This document shows, in pieces, positions 41,321 through 53,699 of a stretch of 64,000 bases of DNA (its first letter is position 1; each line of letters opens with the position of its first letter). The translations under genes were made by a program, and so were the position numbers. Source of the stretch: Hygrocybe punicea (Eukaryota; Basidiomycota; Agaricomycetes; Agaricales; Hygrophoraceae); contig OY744463.1 of assembly GCA_963556145.1 (NCBI GenBank), positions 4,836,001 through 4,900,000 on the forward strand, written 5' to 3'. A model generated the notes under the pieces. That model worked only from the letters and a program-made list of their open reading frames with translations, was not told the DNA's origin and did not search any database.

Positions 41321-44300
41321 TTAATCGTCGTCGGGTGAGGAGTCTATAGAGGGCGGGTACGTCGGATCATCAAGATCGTTTGAATCGGTATCATCGGCAT
41401 CGGGGTATTGTAAGAAGTCGTCCAACGGTATCGATATTTTTGAGCGGGCGTGGTAGGGTACGACTCGGAAAGCGGCAAATCGAGATTTAGAAACCGCACC
41501 GTCGAGTTCGGCGAGTATGTAGGATCCGCCTTCTGTTTTCCTGATGACAACCATGGGTCCAAAGTACCGCGGTTTTGCTTTACGATCGAGAGACATTTCG
41601 ATACGTGAATTTCGGACGAGAACGAGGTTACCGGGTTCGAAGTCGAAAACTTTGATCGTGTTGGCGTATTTCTGCTCGAATTGCCGGGCAGACGCGAGCC
41701 GAGATTTGGTAAGCTTTTCTTTGACCCGATCGAGGTTGGCTTCTCGTTTACGAAGTTGTCGGGCGCGGATGACTATGAGGTCGGTCGTAGACATCGTATC
41801 TTGCGTTGGAACCATGTACGTAGCTTCGGCAAAATCAAATGGAAAAAGCGGTTCTACTCCGTGTGCGATGTAGTAGGACGAGTATCCGAGGCTTTTGTGT
41901 GTCGTGACCCGTTCAGCCCAAAATACGGAGTGGGTTACGGTGTGCCATTTCTTTTCATCTCCGTCACAACTTTTCATAATGGCCTCCCGGACATCTAGGT
42001 GGCGACACTCAACGGGTCCGTTCGCTTGTGAGTTATAGGGCAAAATGCGGATGTGGCGGATACCGTAGCGGGAGGCGAGATAGTTGAGTGCCTCTACGAA
42101 CGGCTTGCCGTTGTCGGTAACGATTTCTTCGAGAGCGCCCCAACGGCATAAGATGTCTTCGAACAGGAATGTGCCGATGGTCGAGCCGGTCTCGCGGCGT
42201 AACATGCGGAACTCAGGGTAAGCGGACAGGGAGCAATGGGCTTGGACAATGTATCGATAGCCGCCGGATCATGGCCTAAACATTGTGTCGACATACGCTT
42301 TACGAAATAGCGAGGCCGGTGTAGCGACGGTGGGCGGAATGTGATGATAACGCATTTGCCGTACTTGGCACTGATGGCAAGACTGGACGTACCACTTTAT
42401 GTCGTGGTCGAGGTGCAGCCACCAGAAACGGTCGAGTAGCCGGGCGCAGACGGAGAATATGCCTTTATGGCCGAGAGAGTCGTGAGCGTCTTTGAGTAAT
42501 TGAAGCCGGCGGTCGGGCGGTATGACGAGTTTGTGTTTTCCGTGACGGTCTTTATGCCAAAGCTTGTTATCGGTGACGAAGAATTCAAGGGCATATCGTA
42601 AGAACAGACGGTATTCTTCGTCCGTGAAGTTCGCGGGTCGGGTTAGATCTCGTAACCAAGTCTCGACGAGGGCAAGACGAACGTCGGCTGCGCGGGCTTT
42701 ATCGGATCGCGGTATGTCAGAAACGGCTTCCTGATTTGTGTAGACGAGGACGGCCGGTAATTCTTGGAGTCGGTCGGCTGTGGCACGGCAGCGGCCGCAT
42801 ACGGCAATCGGCTTAGACAGTATGGGGACGGGTTGGTAGTTGACGACTTCCATAAAGAAACCGTAGGAGTGGTCAAGCCAATCGTCGGAGTCGTTGATCT
42901 CCTCGGGGTCTTCTGCAGCGCGGGGACGTCGGGAGAGTCCGTCGGGTGCACCGTGTGCGGAAGCGGGTACGTGAACGAGTCTAAAGTCAAATAAGAGCAC
43001 GCCGGCTATCCATCGGTTGATCGTTGCCTTGGGCTGAATGTCGGGGTTGTTGAGCATCCCTTTTATGTACTTCGCGTCGACTTCAACGGTGAGGTTGCGG
43101 ATGCCAATAATGAAAATCCGATAGGCGCGGAGGGCCCTGAAGAGACCGTAAAGCTCGAGCTTGGACTGAGAGTATCGGGCTTCGTGTTCGTTCCACGATA
43201 TTGAACCAAAACGATTCGGATAGCGCTTTCCGTCGGCGCGGATTTGCATAAGAACAAAGCCGACTCCAAGAACGGATGAATCGACGGCGAGAATCACTTC
43301 CCATTCACGCGTGTAGTCGATAGCGCGCAGCGCTGGCAACGTAATGACGGCGTTTTTGAGGTAGTCGACAGCGGTCTCTTCTTCTTCACCAAATTCGAAG
43401 GGTATACCTTTGCGGGTAAGACAGACGAGGGGTCGGGAGTGGAGCGAGAAGTCCTTGATAAAAATATGCAAGACGCCGCAGATACCGAGAAAGGCGCGAA
43501 CTTTGGTGAGGTTGGTCGGCAGTGGCCAATCGCGAATCTTCTGTACTTTGGAGTTGTCGGCTACTCTTCCTTCGTATGTGCATCGGTGGCCAACAACGAT
43601 GACTGAGGGTTGACACAACTCGAGTTTTTTGCTGTTGAAGGTACCGCTGACATAGCGGAAACGCTGGATGACGCGGTTGACACCTTGGAAGTGCTCCCAA
43701 ATGAAACGTCGGATTGCTGGGTTCTCGGGTATAGTCTCGTAGGTACCGTCGGGTTGCTCGTAGCGGGTTGGAGGCCCTTTGACGGGAATATCGTCCATAT
43801 ACGGAATGGCAAGATGAGGGATTTTGTCACGGAGGATGTACGTGGAGTCACCGTGTAGGATCTGCGGGGAATTTGTGTATCCCATAGCAATCCGCGTAAG
43901 TCGAAGCATTCCGAGAGAAGACTGAAAGGTCATATAGTCCCGAGACGAGGGGTGGACGAGGCGTTGGTCGAAAGAGACGAAGAGGTCGAAGGAAGCGTAG
44001 CAAGAGTGGCTGCCAAAGGCCTCGGCCAAGTGCTCGGTCATGGGCGGTACGGCGGGATCGCGGATAGTGACGGCGTTAAGCGGCTGTAGATCGTGGACGA
44101 TTCGAAGGGACTTCCCATCCTTTTTCAAAACGCAGAACCAGCGGGAGCGGTATGACGAATTCGAGGGTTCATAGGTACCGGCGTTAATTTTGTCTTTGAT
44201 GATGCCGATGACTTCATTAAGAATGCCGGGTGGGATTGGGATATTGCGATGGACCCACGGGTCGTGCGGTACGGTGGGAATGTGGATCGGCGGGAAGTAG

Positions 44301-44971
44301 TCCATATTGAACTGGCCTTTCTCGGATTCGTTCCAGGCGAAGGCGGCTTCTTGCGTTTTGATGATATAGTGGCCGAGTTTTTCTTCCTCAGGCCAAAGGA
44401 ATCCATCCGGGTTCATCGGCATCGCGTCGTGTCGTTCCTGGGTATAGCGGGTGCCAGGTGTAAAGTCGGGCGGGTGAGTCGGGAGCGTGGGTAAATCGGC
44501 TAGTGGGTCGCCGGTGATCTCGCGTATGATACGGTATTCGTCGGGGAGAGTGGTAGAAATTGGGCGGATACGATCGGCTACCTTCTTATACTTTTTCTTG
44601 GTAACGACTTCTTTTAGGTCCCTGGTAGGGGGGGTGGTATACGAGATATAAGTAGCGTGTTCAGTAGAGGCTTTGTTACAAATATTCGAAGAAGAAATAT
44701 GTGACGCAGGAGCGGAGACGGAACAAGACGAAGGAAGGGTATCGGTAGTACGTAGCTGATTTTGTACATCGGTCAACAATGAAATGTACCGGGCGGCAGT
44801 CTGAGGCTGAGACGAAGAGAAATCTAAATCGATAGAAAAACATAAGTCCTCTTCTAGGGGAAACGGCAAAAGGGAAGCATAGTTTGTGGTATAGGTGTGG
44901 TCGCTTTCGAGTGGTGGCTTCTCATCTCCCGGTGCGTCCTTCCCGAGAGGTATCTCCAGGTCCTCGACTTC
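41321..44971 (-). pseudogene. pol of Gypsy A copy 1
   Basis: RT (with YMDDIPVKGP), RNase H and integrase match copy 2. A TGA at about 42267 in the integrase core (…TMFRP then stop) stands where copy 2 has CGA, and the preceding Met is Arg. Downstream the frame is open to 41321 and keeps the second Asp (EIVTDNGKPF); the Glu segment reads NGPVECRH. It could be read only up to the first integrase Asp. Confidence 0.9.
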
Positions 44972-47651
44972 TAAAAATCCGGCTTTCCGGTGTCGGACCG
45001 CTCTCGTCGGTTCTTTTGGTTGTGCTCAATGGTGGGCAAGGTGACGATGGCGCCGGTGTTTGGATCCGTGATCGTGACTTGTTGTTCTCCATTTTTATAA
45101 TCCTTCGTAAGGGCCTCGGAAAGCGTGAAGAACGGGTGGCCGATGAGGATTTCGTAGGGGGCGTCAACGACGACTTGGACTTGGAGGAAAAGATCGATGT
45201 CGCCAAAAGTGAATTTTAGGTTGGCGATCCGGCCGAGGGTGTCGTTGTCGCTTTTATTTGCCAACTGCATCCGCATCTTCATATTTTGGAGGCCATAACC
45301 GAGTTTCTCCCAAATATCGCACCGCATGCCAATGATCATGGAACCGTTGTCGAGGACGCACTCGAATATGAATTTGCCGTTGATGAGCGGGTAGACCGCA
45401 CGGAGAGGGACTGAGTCGCGGCCGACGACGAGCGGGACGTTTTCCTGACAGTGTTGACAGGCGCGAGTGGGGATTTCGGGTGCGTGAAAATGGAAAACCT
45501 CAATGTTGTTACTCTCGGCGGTGACCTTTTTCGATGTAGTGAGGTCCTTCATGTGACGGCGGGCGTCGGACGACATGGCTAAAAGTTCTCGTTGCGAAAT
45601 GCAGACTTGAGAATCGAGCGTGCGGTCGATGACGGATTTGGCGATACCGGGATCTTCGATGGGGGCTTGGTAGCGGTATTGGGGGTGCGATGCGGGAAGG
45701 TTCTGGGGAGTGCGCGGTACAAGGGCAGTCGGCTCGGTCAGCCGCGTGTTCGAAGGGGGGACTATGGTGATCGGCTGCTCGTTGATAGGTCTGGCCGTTT
45801 TCTCGGCGGGTTTCGCGGCGGGGACGGACGTGGAAGTGGCGGGCAAATTGGGAAACGTTTCTCTAGACTTGCCTTTCGCCCTCGATGGGATCTCTACACC
45901 GTCGAATCTAACCCGTTTACGAAGCCGCTGCACTTCGGCTTCCAGAACCTTAATCTGTTCGTTGTCGTCGTCAATGTCGGACGTCGTGGACTGAAAGATG
46001 TCGGCGTACTCGGTAGTGGCCTCTGGTTCGTAGGTGGGTACTTCGACGGCGGAGACGAAGTTAGCTTTGACATGAGGTGGCAGGTCGCGTTGGAACGGTT
46101 CTGTGGGGTTGCGGGCAGGGGGAGCGCGGTTGCCGGGGTTCTGTGCGTGCCACGCGTCAAAGCGTTCCCTCATATTTTTGCCGACGATAGCCTTTGGAAG
46201 ATACATTCCGTTAGGCAACACGATGTGGCCGTGCTCATTCTTGCGGCATATCCCGTCTCGAGTGTACTGCTCGCAAATAGGACAATCGCGTATACGATGG
46301 AACGGGTCGTCGCAAAAGAGGCAGTTGAAATTGGTGAAACCCTGTCCCGCGGTGGTCGGCTCAGCCCTATTTGCACACAGCTTTGGGGGGTTGTTGCGTT
46401 CGGTGAGGGCTTGCGTGAGGACGGCGAGTTGTTGCGAAACGAGACGAAATAGGTCGGATACATTAGGTTCGACCGGTTCCGTTTTAGGAATGACCGGGTC
46501 GTAGCGAGCAGGTGGCGGGTAGCGGGTGGCGGGTTCTATTGGAGTCGAGTACCGGATGGCGGCAGGCGACGTTGACGATAGACGAGAGACGGTGGACGGT
46601 TCGGCCGCGGTTCCGGCCAGCAGGAAGTGGGCGCAGTTGTGGAAGTCCTGAAAGTCGTAAGGGTCGCTATGGAAATGGTTCGGTTTTTGGTACTGCAGAT
46701 GGTTTTTGATGTCCTTTTTAAGCTCGACATGGAAGCTGTTCTCGTACGCGATGTTGCGTTCTCGGGGAGAGATCCGACCCTTGTCTAGAAGAAACCCTGA
46801 GATCCGGATGAACTCGCAGTAATATTCGCCAAGTTCGGCGTGGGTACGGATACCGTAAGCGGTTTGGGTGTGCGTAAGACGGTCGAGATCCGCCATAGTG
46901 TACCGGTGATCGTCTTCTGTGCCCGGGTATAGCACGAGTACGCTCCTTTTGAATGCAGCATAATCGACGCCGGTCGCACTAGGTAAACTCGCCCATAGCT
47001 CGTAGTCGCTAAGCGACACGTAGCGCAGACTATGCTTAATGCGTCCTGCATCATCGAGAGTAGTGTTGCCGAAGTTCAGTTCGGTCCGGTTCCGACCCTT
47101 TTTGGCGGAACCGCGAACCGAACTTCGGGTCCGGTTTGGCGCATGGCCAAACCTGGACCCGAATGGCTTTGAACCGTCTCTTAGCGTTCGGTCTGGGTTC
47201 AGACGCAGTCTGAACCCCAGACCGAGGTTGGCTCACCCCTGAGCTCCGTTCTCCTCGCGAATGGCAGGCACGTATCAATTGATACGGCGCTACGCTTCGC
47301 GAGGAAGTTGGGCTACGGGGGAGCCGTCTGGTGCTGTTGCTGCTGCTGCTGCCGCTCCCACTGCTGGTGCTGCTGCTGCTGCTGCCGTCGCCGTCGCTGC
47401 TGCGCTCCTGCTGCTGCTGTTGCCGTTGCCGCTGCCGCTGTTGCTGCTGCTGCCGGCATTGCTGCTGCTGCTGCTGCTGGCCGTCGTGGTGGTGGTTGCC
47501 GTTGTTGTTGCTGCTGCTGATGGTGATGTTGGGGCTTGATGCACCAGCAGCAGCTGCTGCTGCTGCCGGTGTTGCTGCTGCCAGCGTTGCTGCTGCTGCT
47601 GCTGCTGTTGCCGCCATTGCTGCTGCCGCCGTTGCTGCTGTTGCTCCTGCG

Positions 47652-47698
<47 letters not shown>

Positions 47699-48441
47699 GC
47701 CGTTGCTGCTGCCGCCGTTGCTGCTGTTGCCGTTGCCATTGCCATTGCCGTTTCCGTTGCTGCTGTTGCTGCTGCGCTCCTGCTGTTGCTGCTGTTGCTG
47801 TTGCCGCTGCCGCTGTTGCTGCTGCTGCCGACATTGCTGCTGCTGCTGCTGGGCGTCGTGGTTGTCGTTGCCGTGGTTGTCGATTTTCCTGTCGCAAATA
47901 ACATTAGTAAAGTTAAGAAAAAAAGGAAACTTACCTTGAGGAACACAACACAATTTGTGTTGTGTTCAATCCACGTTGATGTTGCTGTGTCGCGTGAAAG
48001 CTACCTCGTCACGGCCGGTCACATGATACCGTTTAACACGAAATGGTAAGTAAAGAAATATGAAAAACAAATGAAATAAATTCCTTAAAAATATCCGCGT
48101 TCGCGGTTTGGACGCGGTTTGGAGCCGTTCAGGAAATCCGGCCAGCCTCGAAACCCTGAACCGAACCCGCGGTCCGGTTCAGCATTTGGCTGAACTTAGA
48201 CTGAACCCCGGGTTCGGTTCGGGGTTTGAACCGGGTTCGGCTAGGTTCGGAACCGAACTACGGCAACACTAGTCGAGAGCGGCATCGGCAGCAAGTATCT
48301 CGACTTCTTCGAAGAAGCGGTTTAAATTGAGCGGGTTCCCGTCGAACATCGGGGCCGTGGAGTGACCGCGGGCATTTGTCGTGGAGTAACATGGGGAGCG
48401 GTAACGTGGGGAGCGGTGGAGGATCCAGAGGTCGAAGTCAT
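44971..48441 (-). pseudogene. gag-protease of Gypsy A copy 1, split by insertion
   Basis: Starting at ATG 48441 it runs to 48280, is interrupted by 1211 bp of hAT-like element, and resumes from 47060 to the TAG at 44971. The zinc knuckle (CLFCDDPFHRI) and the protease motif (LDNGSMIIGM) are intact. The stop again sits in the GATTTTTAG frameshift context. Without the insertion the frame would be continuous. Confidence 0.9.
47061..48271. mobile_element. hAT-like non-autonomous element, 1211 bp
   Basis: The ends are TAGTGTTGCCGAAGTTCAGT and, inverted, TAGTGTTGCCGTAGTTCGGT. The flanks are ATCGAGAG and GTCGAGAG, an 8-bp duplication with one change. The subterminal regions are rich in GGTTCGG/CCGAACC. 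The interior (47330-47870) is a (CTG)n-type microsatellite reading as Ser/Gln/Ala on the minus strand, preceded there by an intron-like segment at 47889-47934 (GTAAGT, TACTAAT, ACAG). No transposase. An 8-bp duplication with a TAG terminus fits the hAT superfamily. Confidence 0.85.
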
Positions 48442-48922
48442 TGTGGGTGGAAGGAGCTGAGATGTCGATGAAGCGGTTGTCGGGTGTACGATGAGCAGGT
48501 CGGGTAACGTGGACGATGACGGTGTGGACGAAGACGAGGACAGGGACGATGACGATGACGGAGTTTTCGATGTCGAGAGCGAAGACATGGACGGGGGTTC
48601 TAACGAGGTCGAAGTCGGGGACGTAGGCGATGCGGGTGTCAAACTGAGATCGGATGAGTCGGGTGTAATGGTAATTATCAGTATATCGACCGATTCGAGA
48701 CTGTCGGATGAAAGATATAGGGGGGTGTTTGACCCTGAGACGAGCGGGAGATTGTTATGTCGAGCAAGGTGGTCGGGTACTAGCTGGAAGAAGTCGTCGT
48801 CGATTGTCGGGTCGAAGGCGGCTAAAGAGAGTTCTTGTTGAAGAGTTCTTCGAGGAAGATCTCGAAGACGACGGTCAGAGGGAGGGATACGGGAAGAGGA
48901 AGCTATGGTGGTGCTAGACTAT

Positions 48923-48940
48923 CCCTCGCGGTGGGCTCCA
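48923..48940 (-). other. Primer-binding site, Gypsy A copy 1
   Basis: Minus strand TGGAGCCCACCGCGAGGG, one base different from copy 2 at its end, next to the 5' LTR. Confidence 0.75.
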
Positions 48941-48942
48941 GA

Positions 48943-49735
48943 TGTAAAGGCGAGGTCGGGGTGGCTGCGGAATAATAATCCTAAGCCTGTGGGGTCAGCG
49001 TAGAAGTGACTAGGAATAGTCTAACAAGCTTCAGTAAGATAATAGGATATAAAAGGTAAGAAGCCGCCGAGTAAACTACTGAAATCTATCGAGACCGGTC
49101 GAAGCCGACGAAGCCGACGATGTCGGGTACGGCGGGTCGGGTGTCGGGTGACGAGAAACGTAGAGATAAAGGCGGTAGAACGACGGGGAGAGCGTCGAGG
49201 AATCCGACGAGTAATGTGTGCAATGGATTTTACTGAGAGACTAATTCTCAGAGAGAGGAAATGGGGGAACTGGTTTCTTATTTTGAGACGGCGCTTGGGC
49301 ACCGTTTTTATACTACAAATTTCTGTACCTAGATTCGGACGAGAGTCCTCGGCCGATGAGAGGAAACAAAGGAGAATAAAAATGGGGAAGTAGGAAGAGC
49401 GTTGCGAGGCGACGATGACCGGGAAAATGGGTGGAAGATATAAAAACCGTAAAAGATGCAATATACTTTACTATATCCCCATAAGGGAGACGCTAGGCGT
49501 GAATAAGGCAAGTCCGATGTCGGGATCCCAGTCCGATGAGATCTATCTTTGATATTTGAAGTTCCATGAGTTTAGGAGATAGACCGACCAGGTACATGAG
49601 CGGCCGTGCTAGTCGGTATGCATCGGGTTGCGTCGGGTTGCGTCGGGTTCGAGCGTAGATTGCTAGAGACGTTGGGTTCGAGCGGATTCGCTAGATATCG
49701 ATGTTACGGCCTCAGAGGGTCGAGGACCCTCTACA
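48943..49735 (-). repeat. 5' LTR of Gypsy A copy 1
   Basis: TGTAAAGGCGAGGTCGGGG to GACCCTCTACA, 793 bp. It shares more small variants with the LTRs of copy 2 (GAGGTCGGGG, TATTTTGAGACGG) than with the other LTR of its own copy. Confidence 0.9.
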
Positions 49736-49877
49736 GCGGCGGCTTTATATTTTACTTACATTTCTCCTTTTACTACTATTCCCGACACTGATTATCCACA
49801 GTCACTTCTACGCTGACACCCCTAGGTTAGGATCATCTTCTTTATTGTTCCGAAGCCACCCCGAAGCCACATCTACA
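49736..49877 (+). repeat. Fragment of LTR D
   Basis: GCGGCGGCTTTATATTTTAC to CACATCTACA matches the reverse complement of 15250 to about 15395 in the nested LTR D. Only the end of the LTR is present, cut by Gypsy A copy 1. The 164 bp that follow, up to 50041, hold nothing recognised. Confidence 0.7.
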
Positions 49878-50740
49878 ATGTAATGAATAAACATGAAATC
49901 TGTACAGGGGGGGTACCCCTCTGAATAAAATACAAGATATGTTTTCAAGATCCGACCTGCCAAAGTAACCAGATTTGATCTTTGCCAACCTTCGGCCTGT
50001 CACTTCTTGTTCCCACGTTACCTTTGATTCATCCTATGATAAGATAGGCCGCATCCATAACCCACTACTATCATGTGGTGTTACAAATGCGTGACACCTC
50101 GTGAATTAAGTGCATATGGATTCAGCCATGGTATAGTATTATCGTATTATATAGCAAGACGGTCTCAAATTATATGTGCAATGTCAAGTTCTGCCAGGAT
50201 GCTTTCAGGGAGCACCCTATGGCCTCAATACATTTTATTAGCCCATGCTGACTCCTTTCCATTGAGACCCTTCATATAGCCATCCATGAAACAGCAAGAT
50301 CTCTTTGAGAATCTAAGTAGTGACATCAGCAAGCATTATTATTATACTTGCCGGTGCATGCTCTCAAGAGGAACCGAATTCAAAGCAGCAATGACATTGG
50401 CCTCAAGATTGGCCTCCTTTGACGAGGGTGGATGTTGGTGGTAAACACATTTTGAATACCCCCAGCATTGTTCAATAAAGTTCAATTCGCAGTGAAATTT
50501 GGGCAAGAAAAGAACTGGGAAGCCATGAAACTTACACAGTGTCTCCAAGAGTGATTCCACCTTGACAAAGTCAGGCTATTCATAGAGGATGCACTGGCAA
50601 CAACAATCCTTCACCCCTGATGTGCACTTGAAGTTTTTGCATTCAGCACACAATTTTGTCATATCACTGAAACCTCGCTCCTCAAGAAGTACCGCCATTC
50701 CCTTGAAGATGCCAGCACGAGCATGGCCAGGTGGGTAGTA

Positions 50741-51122
50741 CAGTAATCAATGGCTCCTTGAAACACTACCACTCCATGAAACACCTTCATATAATTTGTT
50801 CCACACATTCCCTAAGGCCAAATATAATGCTTGTCAGTCCTGTACATCCAATGAATATGTTTAGATATTTGTGTCCATGTAAATGCACCAATAAAATTAG
50901 AAAATTCTTTTTTGAGTAGGAGAGAATATCATGACCACTCCTTGAAACACCAGTATTTTGATCATAAAATAATCAAATCTGAATGGTTTTCTTTGAAAAT
51001 TGGTATCTGTAGTCTCTAAATACATCTAAATATTTCTATCTATTCAGAATTTTGTTCAATGGATGCACTTGCCCAGAAAATTTGATTTCAAGTCAAGTGT
51101 TTCAAGGAGCCATTGATTACTG
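50741..51122. mobile_element. MITE, pogo-like end CAGTAATCAATG, 382 bp
   Basis: The inverted ends CAGTAATCAATGGCTCCTTG are perfect over 26 bp, and TA flanks both sides. Same length and internal landmarks as 9803-10184. It is inserted in the transposase pseudogene. Confidence 0.9.
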
Positions 51123-51534
51123 TAGAACTCCTGTGTTCGTCCATCGTTGAACTTCCCATTTGTCGTCGGCACTTTCTTCTTCTTCAATTGTCCAGAGGGC
51201 ATGTACAGTGGCTTTCCCTCAGCATCCGTCTCTGTGACCTCTACTCCCCAATTCTTCCCTTCCTTAGGTGTGAACTTCAGCATCTTTCGAGCAGAGAGTG
51301 TGGTATCGGCACATTTCAAGTGAGTGGTAGTGTTGTCAAAGACAAGAACATGGTCATCACAGGGATAATGCTGTTTGAGAATTTCCATAGCAGTGGTAGC
51401 ATGCTTTAGAATTTCATCTGAGGTAAAGTAGCCATCTCAAGCTTTGCCAGCCTTGAAAAGAACTTCTGTTCCATCAGGTGATCGCAACCAGCCATAATCA
51501 CGCGAGCCTTGTTCAAATTAGGGGGCCCAACGAA

Positions 51535-52149
51535 TAGGGTTGACCACGGGTCCCAAATCGGGACACCGCACCCGTACCCGCCGAACCCGTACCCAAGGCG
51601 GGTAAAACCCGCACCCGCACCCATTTGAGGACGGGTTGCGGCGGGTTCTTAGGCCATGCCCTGGGGAACACCCAGAAAGTCGTCACCAACACCGAGCACA
51701 CGTCAATTGACGTGGCGCGGGTGTTTGGTGACGGCCTGGTGGTCCCTGGATGGTGATGCGACCGACACCACATCGTCGTCGACGGAACGGCCTGGCCATT
51801 GGGCCAGAGCCGCCGCCGCCGACGTTGCCGTCATGTCGTCGCGTCACGTCGTCATCGTCGCGTCCTGTGGTTGTGTTGTCAGTGACGTGACCGACACCAC
51901 ATCATCATCGACGGAACGGTCTGGCCATTAAGCCAGAGCCACCGTTGACGACGTTACCGTCAAGTCGTCGCGTCGCGTCGTCATCATTGTCGTTTGGCAA
52001 AGACAACCAGTGGAACTAAAATAATAAAGTAACGAGCAATTAGCACAAAAAACTTTAATGAGATAATGACAAAGACGTACCTGACAGCCAGAGGGTGGGT
52101 GCACCACCTCTCTGGCTGTTTTCTCGCATCCCTGGCCATCCATAAACGC

Positions 52150-52220
<71 letters not shown>

Positions 52221-52485
52221 ATTGTCGTTGTCGTTGTCATTGTCATTGTCATTGTTGTCGTTGTTGTCAGTGCTTTTGTATTCATAGTTGTTGTCGTTGT
52301 CGTCATCACAGTTGTTGTTGTTGTGGTGGTGGTAGTCGTCGTGCATTGGTGAAACCGCCCAAACCCATACACCGCGGGTACGGGTGATGGTATGGGTACA
52401 GTGTCCATTTTTGGACACCGTACCCGTACCCACATGACCCGTTTAGGAAATACCACGGGTAAACCCGTACCCATGGTCAACCCTA
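51535..52485. mobile_element. hAT-like non-autonomous element, 951 bp
   Basis: The ends are TAGGGTTGACCACGGGT and, inverted, TAGGGTTGACCATGGGT. The perfect 8-bp duplication CCAACGAA flanks it (51527-51534, 52486-52493). Subterminal regions are rich in ACCCGTACCC. On the minus strand there is an intron-like segment at 52016-52080 (GTACGT...TTTTAG). No transposase frame. It is inserted in the DDE transposase. Confidence 0.9.
52147..52275. repeat. (TTGTCG)n microsatellite
   Basis: About 20 units of TCGTTG/TTGTCG with a few ATTGTC variants, inside the hAT-like element. The minus strand would read Asp-Asn repeats or Thr runs. Confidence 0.9.
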
Positions 52486-53254
52486 CCAACGAAGTTATTT
52501 TGTTGGACTGTGAAGCTGGTTTTCTGTGTCTCAGGTTCGGTGTGTGAGCCATCTACATGACCTGCCACCCCTTCGCCATCACTAATGTCATCCTCATCAT
52601 CTTCAAGCACCTCTTCTATAACCTCACAATGAAGCTCTCCACCATCCTCACCCCCATTATACTCAGTCTCCCAGTTGATGGGAATTGCGTTTGGGGACTC
52701 AGATTCACTGGTCTGGTCAGTGCTGGACACTGGCATGGCACCAGAATACTCAACGGCTTGTTTCCAACAGAGTCTTTGTTTTTTATATCACTTTGTGCTT
52801 CCATAGATATGGCAGGGTCCTTTGGCCAGTCAGATTCGGAATGTATCAAAGCTCCCAGAATACATACATTTTCCGTGTCTTCCTTTGTCACTACTCTCTT
52901 CATAACACTGATCTTCCTAGACTTGATATGGGATCCAAGATTTGTGATGTGAGAAAGCCTTTTCTTGCCAAATGCTGGCATCTTTGATGGGTATGGCACG
53001 ACATGACGCGTCTTGACATGTCAAATACAATATGGAAATAAGTGTCATTGTAAATATGTTCACTAGATATTGCTTGCACAATTTTAAAAAAAACTGTTCC
53101 CATAAAAATGCACATTTTACCAATTCAGAGAAGACTATGGGCGCAGAATTTCTATTTATCCATCGTAGAAATATCCTTGTCGAAAATATGATTTAGTCAC
53201 CCTTTTGTCACATTTGGTCATGTGATAGTAGTGGGTTATGGATGCAGCCTATCT

Positions 53255-53690
53255 TACCTTTTGACTTACTGTACTATCATCACCCCACACATCCATCAGC
53301 AAAACAACCGTTAGTGGTACAGGTCTGTCACGTGCTGTGCAGACATCCATAGAGTCATAGAGTCATAGACTACTTCTTTATATGTCTAAATCTGTATAGT
53401 CCCATGCAAAATCTATGCGAGTCTATGCAGCTGGCTGTCTCACCTGTACCGAGCTGTATAGACTAGTCAATTATCTGTATAGTCCTACATAGTCACATCT
53501 AGAATGTAGCCAGAGCACTTATTTTATATTTTATATTCTTTCGTTGTCATATAAAAGAAAAGAAAAAATAATTGTATTGATCTACTACTACAAACATATG
53601 CTAACCCCGGCTCTAGTTCAGCACGAGTGGGATTTCGTGAGTCAGTGAATTTGACTGCCTCTGAGTCAGGCGCGACGCGAGAGCGTGACG
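53255..53690. other. No gene recognised
   Basis: AT-rich spacer with short direct repeats (GAGTCATAGAGTCATAGA, CTGTATAGTCC) and no open frame of interest. Confidence 0.4.
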
Positions 53691-53699
53691 GCGCCTTGT

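Larger units (their letters stand above)
38752..49735 (-). mobile_element. Gypsy A copy 1, with gag interrupted
   Basis: Minus-strand copy with both LTRs, PBS, gag-protease, pol and the antisense gene, collinear with copy 2. Gag is split by a hAT-like element at 47061-48271, and pol has one nonsense codon. The outer flanks do not match: Gypsy B RT on the left and a broken LTR D on the right, with no target duplication. So the copy may be a recombinant. Confidence 0.9.
50342..52999 (-). pseudogene. DDE transposase, broken
   Basis: Minus strand. The N-terminal part is at 52999-52494 with a frame change near 52760. The middle (51526-51123) has VFDNTTTHLKCADTTLSARK, holding a catalytic Asp. The C-terminal part (50740-50342) has FKGMAVLLEERGF, a Cys-rich segment and FLPKFHCELNFIEQCWG, holding the catalytic Glu. 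A family with the same block order (FDNA.TH, LSARKMPK, FADG..Q.FY, KFHCELNFIEQ.WG) is widespread in basidiomycete genomes. The hAT-like element splits it after the NNFVG codons and the MITE splits it near GRTQEFY. A TAG lies in ILYE-stop-PDF. It is not functional. Confidence 0.85.
50042..53254 (-). mobile_element. Tc1/mariner-like transposon with two nested insertions
   Basis: The ends are AGATAGGCCGCATCCATAAC and, inverted, AGATAGGCTGCATCCATAAC, continuing CCACTACTATCA. TA flanks both sides (50040-50041, 53255-53256). The interior codes a DDE transposase on the minus strand. Without the hAT-like element and the MITE nested in it, the element would be about 1.87 kb. Assignment to Tc1/mariner rests on the TA duplication and the DDE-type protein. 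Confidence 0.85.

Noticed and set aside
44884..46504. Plus-strand ORFs of 111-286 codons opposite gag
   Set aside because: They mirror gag codons with strong GC bias, recur opposite gag in the other copies, and have no splice signals or motifs of their own, unlike the antisense gene next to the 3' LTR.
47290..47953. Long Ser/Gln/Ala ORFs on both strands
   Set aside because: They are frames of a CTG/CAG-type microsatellite inside the hAT-like element, with no conserved protein.
53255..53690. Possible tRNA or other small RNA gene
   Set aside because: No cloverleaf, A/B box or other RNA signature could be recognised by eye.
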